A stretch of 43,471 nucleotides of DNA from Tritrichomonas foetus (Eukaryota; Parabasalia; Tritrichomonadida; Tritrichomonadidae). Positions 19,485 through 31,800 of the stretch are shown one piece after another. A program made the position numbers and the translations under genes. The notes beneath the pieces were generated by a model. It saw nothing but the letters and a program-made list of their open reading frames with translations. It was not told where the DNA came from and made no database searches. The stretch lies in NCBI GenBank assembly GCA_001839685.1, contig MLAK01000781.1, positions 1 to 43,471 on the forward strand, in the 5' to 3' direction. The stretch's first letter is position 1; each line of letters opens with the position of its first letter.

Positions 19485-20326
19485 GGGTTTCTATATAAAT
19501 AACAATTGGTTGACCTATACAATTCTTATAATCTGAATGAATATGAATTTCATTATCTAAATTGAGTGATTCAAAATTAAATCAATGAATACAAATTGCT
19601 CTTTATAAGAGGAGGAACTGTATGGACCTCACATTTTCCCATCGAAATTCTGATTCTGTTTGATTGGTTTCATGATTTTTTCGGATGCTTTTTCTTTGAC
19701 CATTTAGTTATTTAAACTCATATAAAGTATTTAAATATTCTACGATTAACAAATTAACCTTAATTGGCCAAATTTGAACGTTAGGGAAACTTTTCTAAAT
19801 GTCGAAAAAGAAAGAAATCAGTGAACAGTCTATTCTTGGATTTTTAATAGAAGATAATGTTACTTCTCTTCAAGAAGAAGTTTCTAATGGACTTGACGTT
19901 AACCAACAATTTTTCTGGATTTTAGGTGATTTGCCAGATATCTTAACAAATTCACCTCCTCTTATTTCAGTTGCTGCCTTCCATCGAGCAGTAAATTGCT
20001 TTAATTATTTAACTAAAGAGGGTGCAGATATTCATAAATTAGATGAGATGGAAACACCGATTTCCAATTTTGCCGTTGCTGGTGGAAATATGGAAATAAT
20101 TCAAATATTGGATCAGCATGGTGTTGATTTTTCGAAAACTCTTAAAATTGCAGCTGAATATGGTCATTTTGAAATTTTCATTTGGATTTTCCAAAATAAA
20201 GGACTTGATTTACAAGAAAGAGACCAATATAATCGAACATTTTTGCATATTGCTGCGGCAGGTGGAAATACACAACTTGTTAAATTCTTGATTGAAAAAG
20301 GTTTAGATGTGAATGGAATTGATGGA

Positions 20327-20394
20327 GTTTTTATTATTATTTTCAAACTGTTTCATGAAAACATTTTTTGGTGTTTTTTCTCGTTCATATTTAT
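20327..20394 (+). other. Ankyrin insert 1 (68 nt)
   Basis: T-rich insert between GATGGA and TGGACACC (D-G | W-T-P-L-H). It starts GTTTTTATTA and ends ATATTTAT. It shifts the frame. Confidence 0.6.
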
Positions 20395-20490
20395 TGGACA
20401 CCACTTCATTTTGCTGTTGAAAAGCGTAAAATTGATGTTGTTAAACTTTTATTATCAAATGATAGAGTTAACGTAAATTGCAAAGACTTT

Positions 20491-20523
20491 GTCTTTGAAT
20501 CATCCCTTTTAATGTGGCATGAA
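20491..20523 (+). other. Ankyrin insert 2 (33 nt)
   Basis: Lies between GACTTT and TATGGAAATTG. It starts GTCTTTGAAT and ends GGCATGAA. It keeps the frame. The left boundary could lie up to 3 bases earlier. Confidence 0.5.
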
Positions 20524-20626
20524 TATGGAAATTGTATGCCTTTGCATCATGCGATTTATAATCAAGATGTACAAATGGTAAAATTACTTTTAACTTCACC
20601 AAAAATTGATCTTAATTGCAAAGATG

Positions 20627-20651
20627 GTGAAATTTTTAATATTTATTCATG
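20627..20651 (+). other. Ankyrin insert 3 (25 nt)
   Basis: Lies inside GATG|GAATGACTCC, starts GTGAAATTTT and ends TTATTCATG. It shifts the frame. The boundary can slide by one base. Confidence 0.55.
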
Positions 20652-20746
20652 GAATGACTCCACTTCATTTAGCATCATCTAAAAATAATGTAGAAATTGT
20701 TAAAATTTTATTGAATTCGAAAAAAGTCGATCCGACATTGAAAACA

Positions 20747-20766
20747 GTTTTTTTCATATAATTTAG
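20747..20766 (+). other. Ankyrin insert 4 (20 nt)
   Basis: GTTTTTTTCATATAATTTAG between AAAACA and AATGATGGC. The only one of the five with GT-AG ends. It contains an in-frame TAA. Confidence 0.55.
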
Positions 20767-20775
20767 AATGATGGC

Positions 20776-20794
20776 GTTTATTTCGATTATTTAT
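20776..20794 (+). other. Ankyrin insert 5 (19 nt)
   Basis: GTTTATTTCGATTATTTAT between AATGATGGC and CGATCACC. Its removal restores N-D-G-R-S-P-L-E. Its last six bases equal those at the end of insert 1. Confidence 0.55.
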
Positions 20795-21136
20795 CGATCA
20801 CCTCTTGAATGTACAAAGAATCAAGAAATTATTAATTTAATTAATCAATATTCAAACAGCTCATGGTGTAATATTGCATAATCAGAAAATTTTTTATTTT
20901 TCATCTCATGGTGTGAATCGATTAAAAATCTTTCTTTAAAATTCACTCTCGCTCTATCTGTCAGTGTTGATTATTTTCTACCTTTTTGTAGTTAGAAGAA
21001 AATTATAAAAAATAAATCATACATTAATGATGAAGAATATTCAATGAGAATGTGAGAAATAAAGCAATCATGAAAAAGAAATATTATTTTTATATACACA
21101 TAAAATTTTCAAACAAATAAAAATATAAAATTAGAA

Positions 21137-22435
21137 TCATTGATTTGCATGAAGCGGAGGCAAAATTGATGATCCTCTATAACTCTTTGATGATGCCCTT
21201 TTCTTCCAGATTATCACATCACGTGGATAAACCCTTTTTGGCATTGTAGGATTCGTATTTTTGATGGATTTTGCCAAAACATTTTGAACTGTTTTTGAAA
21301 AAGGCGAATTTGGTTCAACAACAGGCAAAATTTGTTCCCAACCACCAAATTGAGCATTTGGTGATGGTGGTGATCCATCCAAAGTAATAATTTTCAATAT
21401 ATCTTCGACAATTTTCGTTTTTAGTGTATTTTCTATATCAAAAGTTACACACATTGAAGGACGATCATTCATTTCCAAAATGATTGGTTCACAATTCTCA
21501 TTCAGCATGATGTCAATTCCAATAAGATGAAAGAATTTTTTATTAAATGGAACATTGGGACCAGGTGAAGAACAAGGAATTCTTTGTTTCGTTCGATTTT
21601 CAGTTTCTTGTTGTTTGATTTGTTCAATAATATTATTATATTGAGCAAGCATGACTAGCGCTGCAACTTCTTTAATTCTCCTCCATAATACATTTCCACG
21701 CGGATCCATCTCCTTTATTTTACTAATCACTTTTGAAACAAGCTGCAATATTTCGTGTGATGTTTCAGAATTTCCAACATTAATTGCAGTGTTTGTGAGG
21801 TGAGAAAATTTGTCATTTAGGTTATCTTTTGTTGGCGCATTATATGCCTGCGAGCAGAATCTTGCGACTCCATCATTATATATATAACAAGTGAATGGTT
21901 CTATTGTGGCGATGAAAATATAGATTCGAAAATCAAATTTAAAACCATCAATTAAATAAGGAGGAACATATTTTTGGATGACACCAGAAAAAGAACTATC
22001 AGCAACTTCAAATGAATTTTGAATTAATTTGATTCCATTGCCACAACATCCTGATTTAGGCTTAAAAATCCACGTCACAGGAATTCCGGTTGATGCTGCA
22101 ATTTTAAGATGCTCTTTTTGAAATTCTGCAAATTGAAAGGGAAGTAAAAACGTGATTGGAAAAAAATTATATGTTTTTGGAAATAATGCGCGCATGTGAT
22201 TCAAAGCTTTGAAGGTGGTACTTTTAAAGCATAGGAAGTCCATTCCAGGTATTTTACTGACTCTTTGGTGAGGAAGAATATTTAAAAATGTCGATTTTGG
22301 AATGAAGCCGTCGTGCCACACAATTAAGGCTGTAACGTCGTCTTTCGTCTGAATATAATTTGTCGATAAGAAAGCTTGCTTCACAACTGGGTATCTTACT
22401 TTTTGCACATCGATTTTGGTGTGATTGGGAAGCAT
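21137..22435 (-). CDS. Tubulin tyrosine ligase-like (TTLL) enzyme
   Basis: 432 aa. Predicted ATP-grasp ligase adding Tyr, Glu or Gly to tubulin tails. Seen: the N-terminal TTL fold (VRYPVVKQAF, LIVWHDGF); ATP-site Lys in WIFKPKSGCCGNGIKLI (Lys125, 127); FKFDFRIYIFIATIEP (Asp168, Arg170); SHLTNTAIN (212-215); and the metal/ATP acidic residues in GIDIMLN (Asp308) and PIILEMNDRPSM (Glu321, Asn323). These are the conserved TTLL motifs. The glycine loop reads CCGNG in place of the common SRGRG, so the substrate class is uncertain; polyglutamylase is the default guess. The start is ATG 22435. It sits beside a flagellar-type dynein gene, which suits a role in axoneme or cytoskeletal microtubules. 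It is not in an operon with it. Confidence 0.92.
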   Translation of the reverse strand: MLPNHTKIDVQKVRYPVVKQAFLSTNYIQTKDDVTALIVWHDGFIPKSTFLNILPHQRVSKIPGMDFLCFKSTTFKALNHMRALFPKTYNFFPITFLLPFQFAEFQKEHLKIAASTGIPVTWIFKPKSGCCGNGIKLIQNSFEVADSSFSGVIQKYVPPYLIDGFKFDFRIYIFIATIEPFTCYIYNDGVARFCSQAYNAPTKDNLNDKFSHLTNTAINVGNSETSHEILQLVSKVISKIKEMDPRGNVLWRRIKEVAALVMLAQYNNIIEQIKQQETENRTKQRIPCSSPGPNVPFNKKFFHLIGIDIMLNENCEPIILEMNDRPSMCVTFDIENTLKTKIVEDILKIITLDGSPPSPNAQFGGWEQILPVVEPNSPFSKTVQNVLAKSIKNTNPTMPKRVYPRDVIIWKKRASSKSYRGSSILPPLHANQ

Positions 22436-22888
22436 TTTTTTGTTATCAGTATATTATTTTTTCAATAGATTACGAATTATCGGATTGAAAGTCTCAGAAA
22501 ACAAAATTAAGAAAAAGTTGTTTACCAGCAATCTAAATATTGAAAAAGTTGCAATAACGTATTTTTTGGTAAACTACATTCACAATTTAAATTTTAACCA
22601 TAACGATTAACATTTGAATTCGTAAAACAGTTAAACACATTAGGTTTTAACAGCAACACAGACATGTGGTTAGTTGAAATGACAAATCATATCTGCTAAA
22701 ATAACCTTATTACAAACAAATATAAAAAATTGACTCAAAATATAAACAAATATATATTTATATATTCAATAACAAATACATAACATTTTTAAAAAACAAA
22801 TACTAACAAATATACTATTGGATTATAGACACATTTTTTCATCTACGCAATTCCATTTTTGTACCTAAAATATCAAGACAAAAATAAA
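22436..22888. other. Intergenic region with AACAAATA repeats
   Basis: 453 AT-rich bases: TTLL promoter plus dynein 3' flank. No gene seen. Five copies of AACAAATA (or near-identical) lie between about 22715 and 22815, on the dynein side. Confidence 0.5.
22715..22815 (+). repeat. Dispersed AACAAATA motif, five copies
   Basis: AACAAATA followed by TA, CA or CT starts near 22715, 22745, 22771, 22795 and 22805. It may be simple AT-rich drift or a 3'-end/regulatory motif of the dynein transcript. Confidence 0.5.
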
Positions 22889-25800
22889 TTATTTATCAAG
22901 TGTTAAAATTAGTGTCGCACCATGAGTAATCCACGTCTGATCATTTCCAGTCATTGGTAATTCAAATGTTGTCACAATATTAATTGAACTAGGAATTCTT
23001 TGGGTATCCGATAATAATCTATACAATGGACAAGCGTAAGAAATACCACCATTATTACTTGGATAATTGATAGAAGTCTCTTTATTAGAACTATTTTCTT
23101 CTTCACAAGTTTCGCTAGCAATTGCATGTTGACAAAATTTGAGACGAATAAAGGGACAAGGATTAATTGAATTTTCCTTGGCTTTTACAAACCTTTTACT
23201 ATTTCTATCCCATTCCATTTCACTACATAAAAGTCCACCAATCACAATACCATCTTCATTTGTTTCTTGTGGTTCTTTATCTTCAAACGTGTAAGTGAAT
23301 TCAAGGGTTTCAATTTCAATATTATTCGATTTTGCATATCTTTGTTTAATAGCATATAAAAATGCTTTTGGATTCGAAAAAGCAGGTAAGTGGAAGTAAG
23401 GAGGTCTTCCTCTACGAATCCAATTATTAAAGAATTCAATTTTCTTATAAAGATCTTGGAGCCATGATGTTAATGAACGTGGCGATGGAATAATATTCCA
23501 TTTTGGCGGAACACGATTTTGCATAATTGATTCTAGAACCAAATTAATTTCTCGTGTTATCATTATTTGCATTCGAAGGGTTAATTCACAAAGTCGAAGA
23601 GTTTCTGAAATAATATTAATTAATTTCTGATAAAAAGAAGCTTCATTGTTCAAAATTGTTGTTAATGAATCAGAAAACAACGATGCTGAAACTCCATCGC
23701 TGGTTGAAATGTCATCAAGCTGTGGAATTTTAGCCATATAATTATGAACAATCATCATGAAATCATCAATTGTTGGAATTTTTTGATGTTTTCTAATTAA
23801 CATTTTGAGATTATTAGTGAAATTCATTGATCGATTTTGAATTAATAAAAGTGAACATTTTGGTGCAAGACCAAAAATTTCAGGTGAATCTTCATCAGGA
23901 TATTTTTCGAGAGTTTTCTCAAGAGCTTCTTTGGATTCACCATCAGGTGTAAAGTATTGTCCATTACCAAACATATCAACATTATTTTGAAGCATCATTT
24001 CATTAATTAAAATGTCAGAAAATGCAACAAAGCTTCTTTTATCCCAAATATCAAATATTCCAGTACTATATGTCACATTTGACAATGCCCATTTATAAGT
24101 TTGAAAATCAAAATCATGAGAAAGTGAAGATATAACAGCAGAAACAAACATCTGGAATGAAAGAATCGAAAAATGATATTGGTAATGAAATCCTAAACTT
24201 CCATACTTATTTCGAACATTTAGAAGTGAATGAAGGAAAGCCACTTGGAAAACGATATGTGTTGCAGGACCTTTGTCGAAAATATCTTCAGGTAAAGAAC
24301 TAATTAAGCTGACCATTGAGCTTTTAATTGAAAATGGATTTTCTAGTGATTTTTTCACTGATTTCCGAACAAGTGAAATTGGAATAGTATTTGATGAATC
24401 TGTTGTTAAGAATAAACGGAAATCAGGATGTGCAGTATTCTTTGAAATCTTAGAAACTGCAATCTCAAGTTCTTTACACATAGCTTCAGATAAATGACAA
24501 TTTTGGATAATTAACCATTCACCTCGAGCAACAGAGGATTGAACAACATGATCGACATTAATATTAATATTTTGACCAAATGAAATAGAAACCAATTTTG
24601 TAGACATATTATGATCTGCTGCAAGTCCTTCAATGTAGAATCTTGGATTTGAATTATTTTTTAGTAAGAAAAGCAAAGGTGTCCGGATCTTAGTGAGCTC
24701 ATAAGTTGATTCCAAAGAAAATGGATTAACTTGAACATATTCTTTACCTAAATATTTCGAAACAAACCGCAAAACATAATGTGAGAGACATGTTGGCGAA
24801 ATAATTTTGATTACCATCAAGAATTCGAAATCAGAAAGCCCACCGAAAAATTGATTTGGAGGTTCCACTTCAGGTGATTTAATGAAGTCACGGAATGCTT
24901 CAACTTCTGAAATAATTTTACTTGGCAAAGTTCTAATTGAAGAAATTACACGAGAAATTGAATGCAATTCATTCCAAGAATCATCAGAAATAAAATCAGG
25001 AAGTGGATTCTCAAATGGTGATTCAATTGATTCTGTACCAAAAACAAAAATTCGATATTGTTCAATTGGTAGTTTCTCTTCATCAGCTAAAATTGCACAA
25101 GTTACAAGAAAAGCAAAAAGAAGACGATGTCGCCTTTGAATTGAATCGCAAATGATCGAAAACAAACGAAAAGTGACAGCGTCTTTAAGTTCAGAGATTC
25201 TTTTTTCTAATTCAGGTGATAAAGTTTCTGGTTCATCATTTTCTTCTTCTTCCTCTGCCTTTCTTTCATTTTCATTTTTTTGTTGTTTACTTTCTTCATC
25301 TTTCTTTTCAACATTATTCTCATTTTGATTGATATTTCCAGTCTTTTCATGACTCTCCTCTTGATTTTCTATATTTTTAATTTCATCTGTAGTTTCATTC
25401 TTTTCTTCTTCTGGATTTTGTCTTTCACTTTCTTCTTGATTTTGATTTTCTTCTTGATTTTGATTTTCTTCTTGATTTTGATTTTCTTCTTGATTTTGAT
25501 TTTCTTCTTGATTTTGATTTTCTTCTTGATTTTGATTTTTTTCTTGATGTTGATTTTCAGGTGCATTTTCTTTTGGCTGTTCTTTCTTCTTTTTTTCAAA
25601 ATCTATCATTTGATATACATTTAGTGATTCATCTCGAGCGCAACTAGTGATTGCACGTTTTGCAAGATTCCTAAATAACTCAAATGAATATGAATAAATA
25701 TAGCAAATACGATTCAATTTATTTGAGATATCAAATAGTAATCCCATTCTTTTTGTAATTGGAATCATGAAATCTCTTCGAACAACAATCTTATTTATCA

Positions 25801-28800
25801 TTTTTGTTGATTTTTTGATATTATTTTTCAAATTTTTAATTTTATCGGTAGTTTTCTTAAAAGTATCGATTAATGCTTTATCATCGAGTATTACATTTTC
25901 ACTTGTTCTGAGAAGATCAATAATACGAGATTCATTTGCAGCAAGTTGCCTGTTATCGGAAACTAACTTCGATGTTAAATCACAACGAAGTTTGTCGATT
26001 TCTGGGAACTCAGCATTAAACACTGTATTTAATTCCGATTTTTCAATAACCTCTTTGGTTGGTACAAAATAAACAACAGTTGCCTTTGTATAGAAATCGG
26101 GAATTAATTTCGGATTACTTTGTTTTGTAGATAGATATAGCTTAAATTTGTCATCTATTTCAATATTCCGATCGCCAATTTTAATTAATTTTTTACCTTC
26201 TTGTATGAATGTTTTCTTTGAAAGCAGAGAATCAAATGATAAATCTATAGTTTCACTACAATCTTCAATTAAAACAGATGCTCCTGTTCTTACATGTTGT
26301 TCAATAGTTCGGAGTAAATTTGGTGCATTTGGTTTCATGACAACTAATTGATGATCAATCTGTTCAACTTTCCTGAGCCACTTCGAAACAAAAGAAAATG
26401 GATCAATAATATAAGGTGCTTTTGTTGATTCAATAATTAAAATTGCGTTTTCAATGGATGATGGATCATCACTCATACCACATTGAACCCATTTATCAAT
26501 GGTGTGCTGATCAGTCATTGAATTAATGAAAGAATAATTTGGTGTGATAATAATTTTTGATTTAGTGCACTGTTCTTTCACTTCCTTAATAATTTCTGAT
26601 CTATAGCTTGGTGGAAATGGACCAAGATATATGAAATAAACTGAATTTAAGAAAGAATCACCCAATATATATTTTGTAGAATCTTTCAATCTTTGCATTT
26701 CTAGTGTCCAAATATCTTTTTCTTCTTGGAGTCTCTCAGTTAAAATCTGAAAGTGATTTAATCGACTTTTTGCCTCGTTTACAATTTCTGTGTAATTTTG
26801 AACTTCACGTTCAGCTTGCTCTTTTTCAATTTTTAGTGAGTCTAAAAAGTCTTCTATTGTTTTCATTTTATCTTGATTTGCTCTGAGTTTATTCTTTGCC
26901 ATTTCCACAGAAGATGAATATTGTTGAAGTTGGTTCTTCTTTGGTTCGAATTGTTGATAAACATTTTCATAATTAATTAATGCTTTTTCCCATAAACAAA
27001 AAGTTTTTGCAGCAACCGAAAAATCACCAGATGAAGCTTTTTCAAAGTTGATATCATTTGTGATAATATCAGTGATTTTCTTTAATACCACTGGCTGAAT
27101 ATGATTGTTTTCATTATACATTCCGACAATTTTGGTCAAAAAGAGAGGATCAGAGAGAATCATCACAGCAGATTTCCAATTTGCTTCAACATTTAAAAGC
27201 ATACACATGATTTCCATTACAACTTTAACAGGTAAAGGTGGTTCAACGAGACCTTTAACTTCATTTATATCTGTTCTCTGTAAAGATTTCATAGTAGATA
27301 TTGCTTTTTGGAGTGCAGGTGTAACTTCAGCAAATGCTTTTTCATGATCACGAACAAGTGAATCATTCTCAGACATTTGCTTCTCAGTATTTTCTTTATC
27401 AGTTTCAATTGCATCAGATAATGTATTAGAGTCACTTTGTTTCTGTTTAATCGCTTCTTCAAGTTGATTAAGATGCTTTGTTCTTTCTTTTAGAATTGCT
27501 TCATTAGATTGAAGTTGCTTTTCAATTTCAGATCCCAAAGCTTCAATTTTTTTTAGTTTTTCTAAACCAATGAAAATTTTCACCATTTTTTCACGATGTT
27601 TGGCTTTTTGGAGATCAAAATGTTGTTTAAAGAAAGTAACAAAGCTCATAAACGTGGCTGGAATCATTTTATAACTTATACATAATTCTTCATCCATTCT
27701 ATTTGCGACCTTCGATACTTCTTGATAGACATGATATGAAAGTTGACTGAATTTTTCGGCAAATCCATCGTCTTCAGCTTTACCATCAAGATAATATTTT
27801 TCTTGTGCAAATTGAATAAACGCTGATTCTTGCCATTCTTCGAAGTAATCAACATATGAATTTGCTAGAAATGACGGATACATTGACAAAAATCGATTAA
27901 TAATTGTAGGATCTGGATGTAAACAAACAATGAGATGTAAATGATTAGCGGCTCTTTCATAGAACAAACGGAGTAGATTTTCGTGTGATTCATTTTCACC
28001 ACTAGATTTTGCAAAAGATACTAAGTCATTACAAATTTTATCAAGATCTTCTGTGGAAAAGAATGAAGCATAATCATGCGAGTTCACAATACAGTTAACA
28101 TCATCGGCAAAATCGGGATTCTTAAGCATGTGAACTGAAATAACAATCGCTATTTCCTTTGCATTAATTCCGCATCTAAAAATAACTTGTTTTAAATCAT
28201 CTCTAAATGAAAACACACTGTCAAGTTCAATAACTTCACATTCAGCAACATATCCTGCAAATCTCGCAACTGATTTCTTTCCTGTTCCAGGTTCACCAAT
28301 AAGAAGAAGATGACCTCTTCTTTTTTGAAGAACTCTTGTAACACGAGTAACATGCTTTGCATACGTTTCAAAAATGGAAATCTTCTCAGATTGTCCTTTT
28401 CGACTATAAACATAATCGCTTGCAATTTCATTCAGTGCATCAACAACATCTAAAATTTCTCTATATTCAGTATAATGTTTCTCACCTGCATCATGCTCTT
28501 TAAATGCAGCAAAGTAAGAATTAAGTGCATTTGAAGCAACTACATCAGTACCAAGCTTCTTCTTTACAGCAGTTGATAAAATTTCTTCAAATTTTTTCTT
28601 TTCAGTTTCAGTTGGAAGTCTGTCATTGAAAGTTCGGAAAGTTTCATGAATCCAAAGCCTTTCCAACTGTTGAGTAGTAGTTATGGTTTCTGTTCGTGCT
28701 GATAAAAGTCCCTCAGTTAATCTCATTACATCATGTAAAGAGACTCTATAAAGTGGACAATCTCGAGTTGCAGGAAAAGATTGCTGGAAATTTTCGAAAA

Positions 28801-31800
28801 TCTGAATTGTGATTGTGGCTAATTTTGAAATTATTCCTTTGATATTTTCATCATAAGTTCGGAAAAATAATTGCCAAATTGAATGAACAATAGTAAATAT
28901 TGTAGATGAATCAGGTGTTGGTAAATCAATATTCAATGCATGTCTTGACAATCTTGATGGAATTGAAGAAGCTCCACCACCATCTGGAAGTGCAACGCCA
29001 AGTAAGGTAATGTTTTTGACATCTAGCCATTGCATTGTTGGAACAGGACGATACCCTTTCAAGGAAACTAACTGTCTCATAATTTCTATACTTACCGATG
29101 AATTAGATTGATCTGGTGTTGGCTTATTAATATCTTGAATATATAAAACTGATGGTTTTCCACCAAAAGGTTGAAGAACATGATTTTTGATTTTAACTTC
29201 GAAAACTGCATTAAACATCTTCTTGAGTCTCTTGATATCAGTTGTTGCAGAAAATTGTAATGTTTGTGACATTATTTCATCTGATTCTGCCAAATCTTTC
29301 AAAATATTTCTAACTAATAATCTGCGGCCAGATCCAATATTTCCTCGAATAATTACGTTTTTACTGGATTTCAACAATAATTTGATTAGATATGATAATC
29401 TAACTGTTTCCAAAGTTGGAACAACAACTTTATAAAATTTGATGTTCTTGGGATCGATCTCAAATTCATCATCTGCTGTTAACAGGAAGGAAGGAACACT
29501 TTCATTCCAATGTTTCCATTGTCCTGTTTCTAAGTTGACTGACCAGTCAAATATTGTTCCTCTTCCTGGTAATGTCATTGAGCTCGCAAAAGTATCTCGG
29601 GCAAATGAGTCGAAGTTAACTCTGTTCGTGTTATTTAAAAATCCTCCAAATCCCCAAATAAAAGAATATACAAAAATTGCAGACATCGCAATTGCTGAAT
29701 AACAAGATTGAAATTCACGAGAAGAACACATTATTATAAATATATCCAAAAAACTTTGAATTAAGCCGATTGTTGAAATATTCATAACCTGATTCATATT
29801 TTCCTTGAGAAAATCAAGCGTTGAAGATATTGAAATTTCGATTAATTCATTGAATTTAGAAATGAGATTTGGATAATCTTTGAATAAAGGTGTAATGAGT
29901 TGTTCAATTTTCGCTTTCATGAAATTATTCCATGGAAGTGCTGATGAGTCTACATTTATGATTCCACAGCGAGAAATTGTTGATGGAGATGCTAAAGATA
30001 AATCTGTAGTTTCAAACAAAATGTGATGTTGCGAATTGAGTTTAATTCGTCTTAGATTATCAAATGAAAGTGTTCGAGTATCATCTAATGCAGAATGCAT
30101 CTTTTCTATCCAGCTTGGATCAACATTACCATCAAAAATTATCCATTGTTCTCGGTGTTCAGCTTGTTGTTGTGTTGCATAAAATGTTTGAGCAACAACT
30201 CCATCATTCCATTCATTTGTATCTATGTTATAATATCCCCATAAATCAGAAATTGTCATTGCTTTTGGACAAATAATTGATTTATCTATCGGAAAGTATT
30301 GATCACTAACTTCACTGAGTTGGCAATAGGTATGCTCTAACAGTCTAATTAATGAAGATTTTCCAACGCATGTATCGCCAACAATAATAACACCCATATA
30401 CATACCAAGTGATTCATGAAGTTGTGCAGCTTTTTCAATTACGTATGGTGTGGTAATTAGTCCAAGTTCTCGGCAGGATCTTGTCACAGCTGAAACAAAT
30501 GCAGGATCGGAGGCATCTTCGACTTCTACTCCCGGGAAATAATTGGATAGAATTTGAATAAAAGATGGAACATCAATTTTATCCAGTGATTTTAAACAGA
30601 CATTTCTTATTGCTGTTACAATAATTTGTTCTTCCGGATTTTCATAATCTGGACGCATCATTGAGATAGTGAGTGATAGTATTGATTTAATTGTATTCAT
30701 TCCAAAACTATAATATTTTTGTTGAACAAAATTATCTCGCAGGGCATTAATTAAGGAAACTATTTTGATGGATAAATTATGAGCTCTTTCAAATCCTTGT
30801 GATATTAATGAAACTTCGATGACAATCGCAGTATCAACTGAAGTCATTGCAATTGGTCTAAAATATGCTTTTGTTGTGTCTGGAATCTTTTCAAACAATT
30901 CTGGTGTTGATGTCATGAAAATTCCGCATTGCTGATTCAAAACAATTTCATATCCATCCATTTCAAATTTCTTTTGGTTTGCTAAGCATGCTTGTCTAAG
31001 AGAATGGAAATCTTCACCGATAATTGACAAAACTTCTGGTTGAACTGAATAAAAATTATTAAATAAGATCCAAGTTCCACTTTGAACTACACCCCTAAGA
31101 ATTGCGGAAAGCTGTCTTACCTTAACTGTTTCACTGCAGTTATATACAATGCAATAAATTGCCATAGCACGTGATAACTCTTTAATGGTTTCGGTTTTAC
31201 CAGATGCAAATGATCCAAAACACGAAACTCCACATTTTACATGCAAGGAATTTGTTAATGATAAGAATAATGGTGATGTTGTAGGTGTAATAACAATTCT
31301 TTGATTACATGCTAGATATTCATACCCATAAGCAAATTTAGCAAACCCATGTTCAATAATTATATCTTTATTCGCATCATCCCAGCTATATCGCAATTGA
31401 ACAAACCAATGAAGTTGTTGAGGTGAAAATGTCTGGGTGGTCATTAATTTATTAAGTATATCTCTCTGAAGCATGTAAATTGAAATCAGAGATTGAATTT
31501 TGGTTCTATCAATAAATGATAATTCAAGATGAGCAACTTTGGATAAAGTGGAAATATTTAATTCAATTTCATTTAAAAGAATAGTTAATCCATGTGGAGG
31601 ATCAACTGATGAAAAGGAATATTTAACACGTTCATTGAAATCAATTTGCAAAATTGCATAAGTAATTTGAGAATTAGTAGTTGTAACCCAATCTTCCAAA
31701 ACCATTTCTTTATATGTTCCACAAGCTGTTTTCATATCATTTCGAAGTGCTCTTTGAACAATTTCTTCAATTGATGCAAGCCAAGTTTCAATATTACTAC

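Larger units (their letters stand above)
18114..19798. other. 1.7-kb gene-free region containing a TIR element
   Basis: Between the ATG16-like gene and the ankyrin gene. Most of it is the 1097-bp inverted-repeat element (18380-19476). The flanks (18114-18371 and 19485-19798) are AT-rich promoter-like DNA without recognisable genes. One ambiguous base (N) lies at 19387. Confidence 0.55.
19799..20881 (+). pseudogene. Ankyrin-repeat protein gene interrupted by five short inserts
   Basis: Starts at ATG 19799 (MSKKKEISEQSILGFLIE). The first frame runs into insert 1 and would end at 20476. Ankyrin repeats then continue in other frames: WTPLHFAVEKRKIDVVKLLL, NCMPLHHAIYNQDVQMVKLL, MTPLHLASSKNNVEIVKILL and RSPLECTKNQEIINLI, ending at TAA 20881. 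Leaving out inserts of 68, 33, 25, 20 and 19 bases gives exactly 306 codons (305 aa plus stop) in one frame, with normal D-G-x-T-P-L-H junctions. The first repeats include FLHIAAAGGNTQLVKFLIEKG. It resembles the large trichomonad ankyrin families; its binding partner is unknown. Whether the inserts are spliced out, read through or mark a dead gene cannot be told from sequence, so it is filed as a pseudogene with reserve. Confidence 0.7.

Noticed and set aside
20327..20394. Ankyrin insert 1 as a standard GT-AG intron
   Set aside because: No AG at or near the right boundary and no CTAAC branch motif; the next AG lies well inside the following repeat.
25280..25624. 114-codon plus-strand frame over the dynein repeat (Leu/Ile/Phe-rich, membrane-like)
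   Set aside because: It is only the complement of the Glu/Gln/Asn repeat; the hydrophobic pattern is a by-product of codon complementarity.
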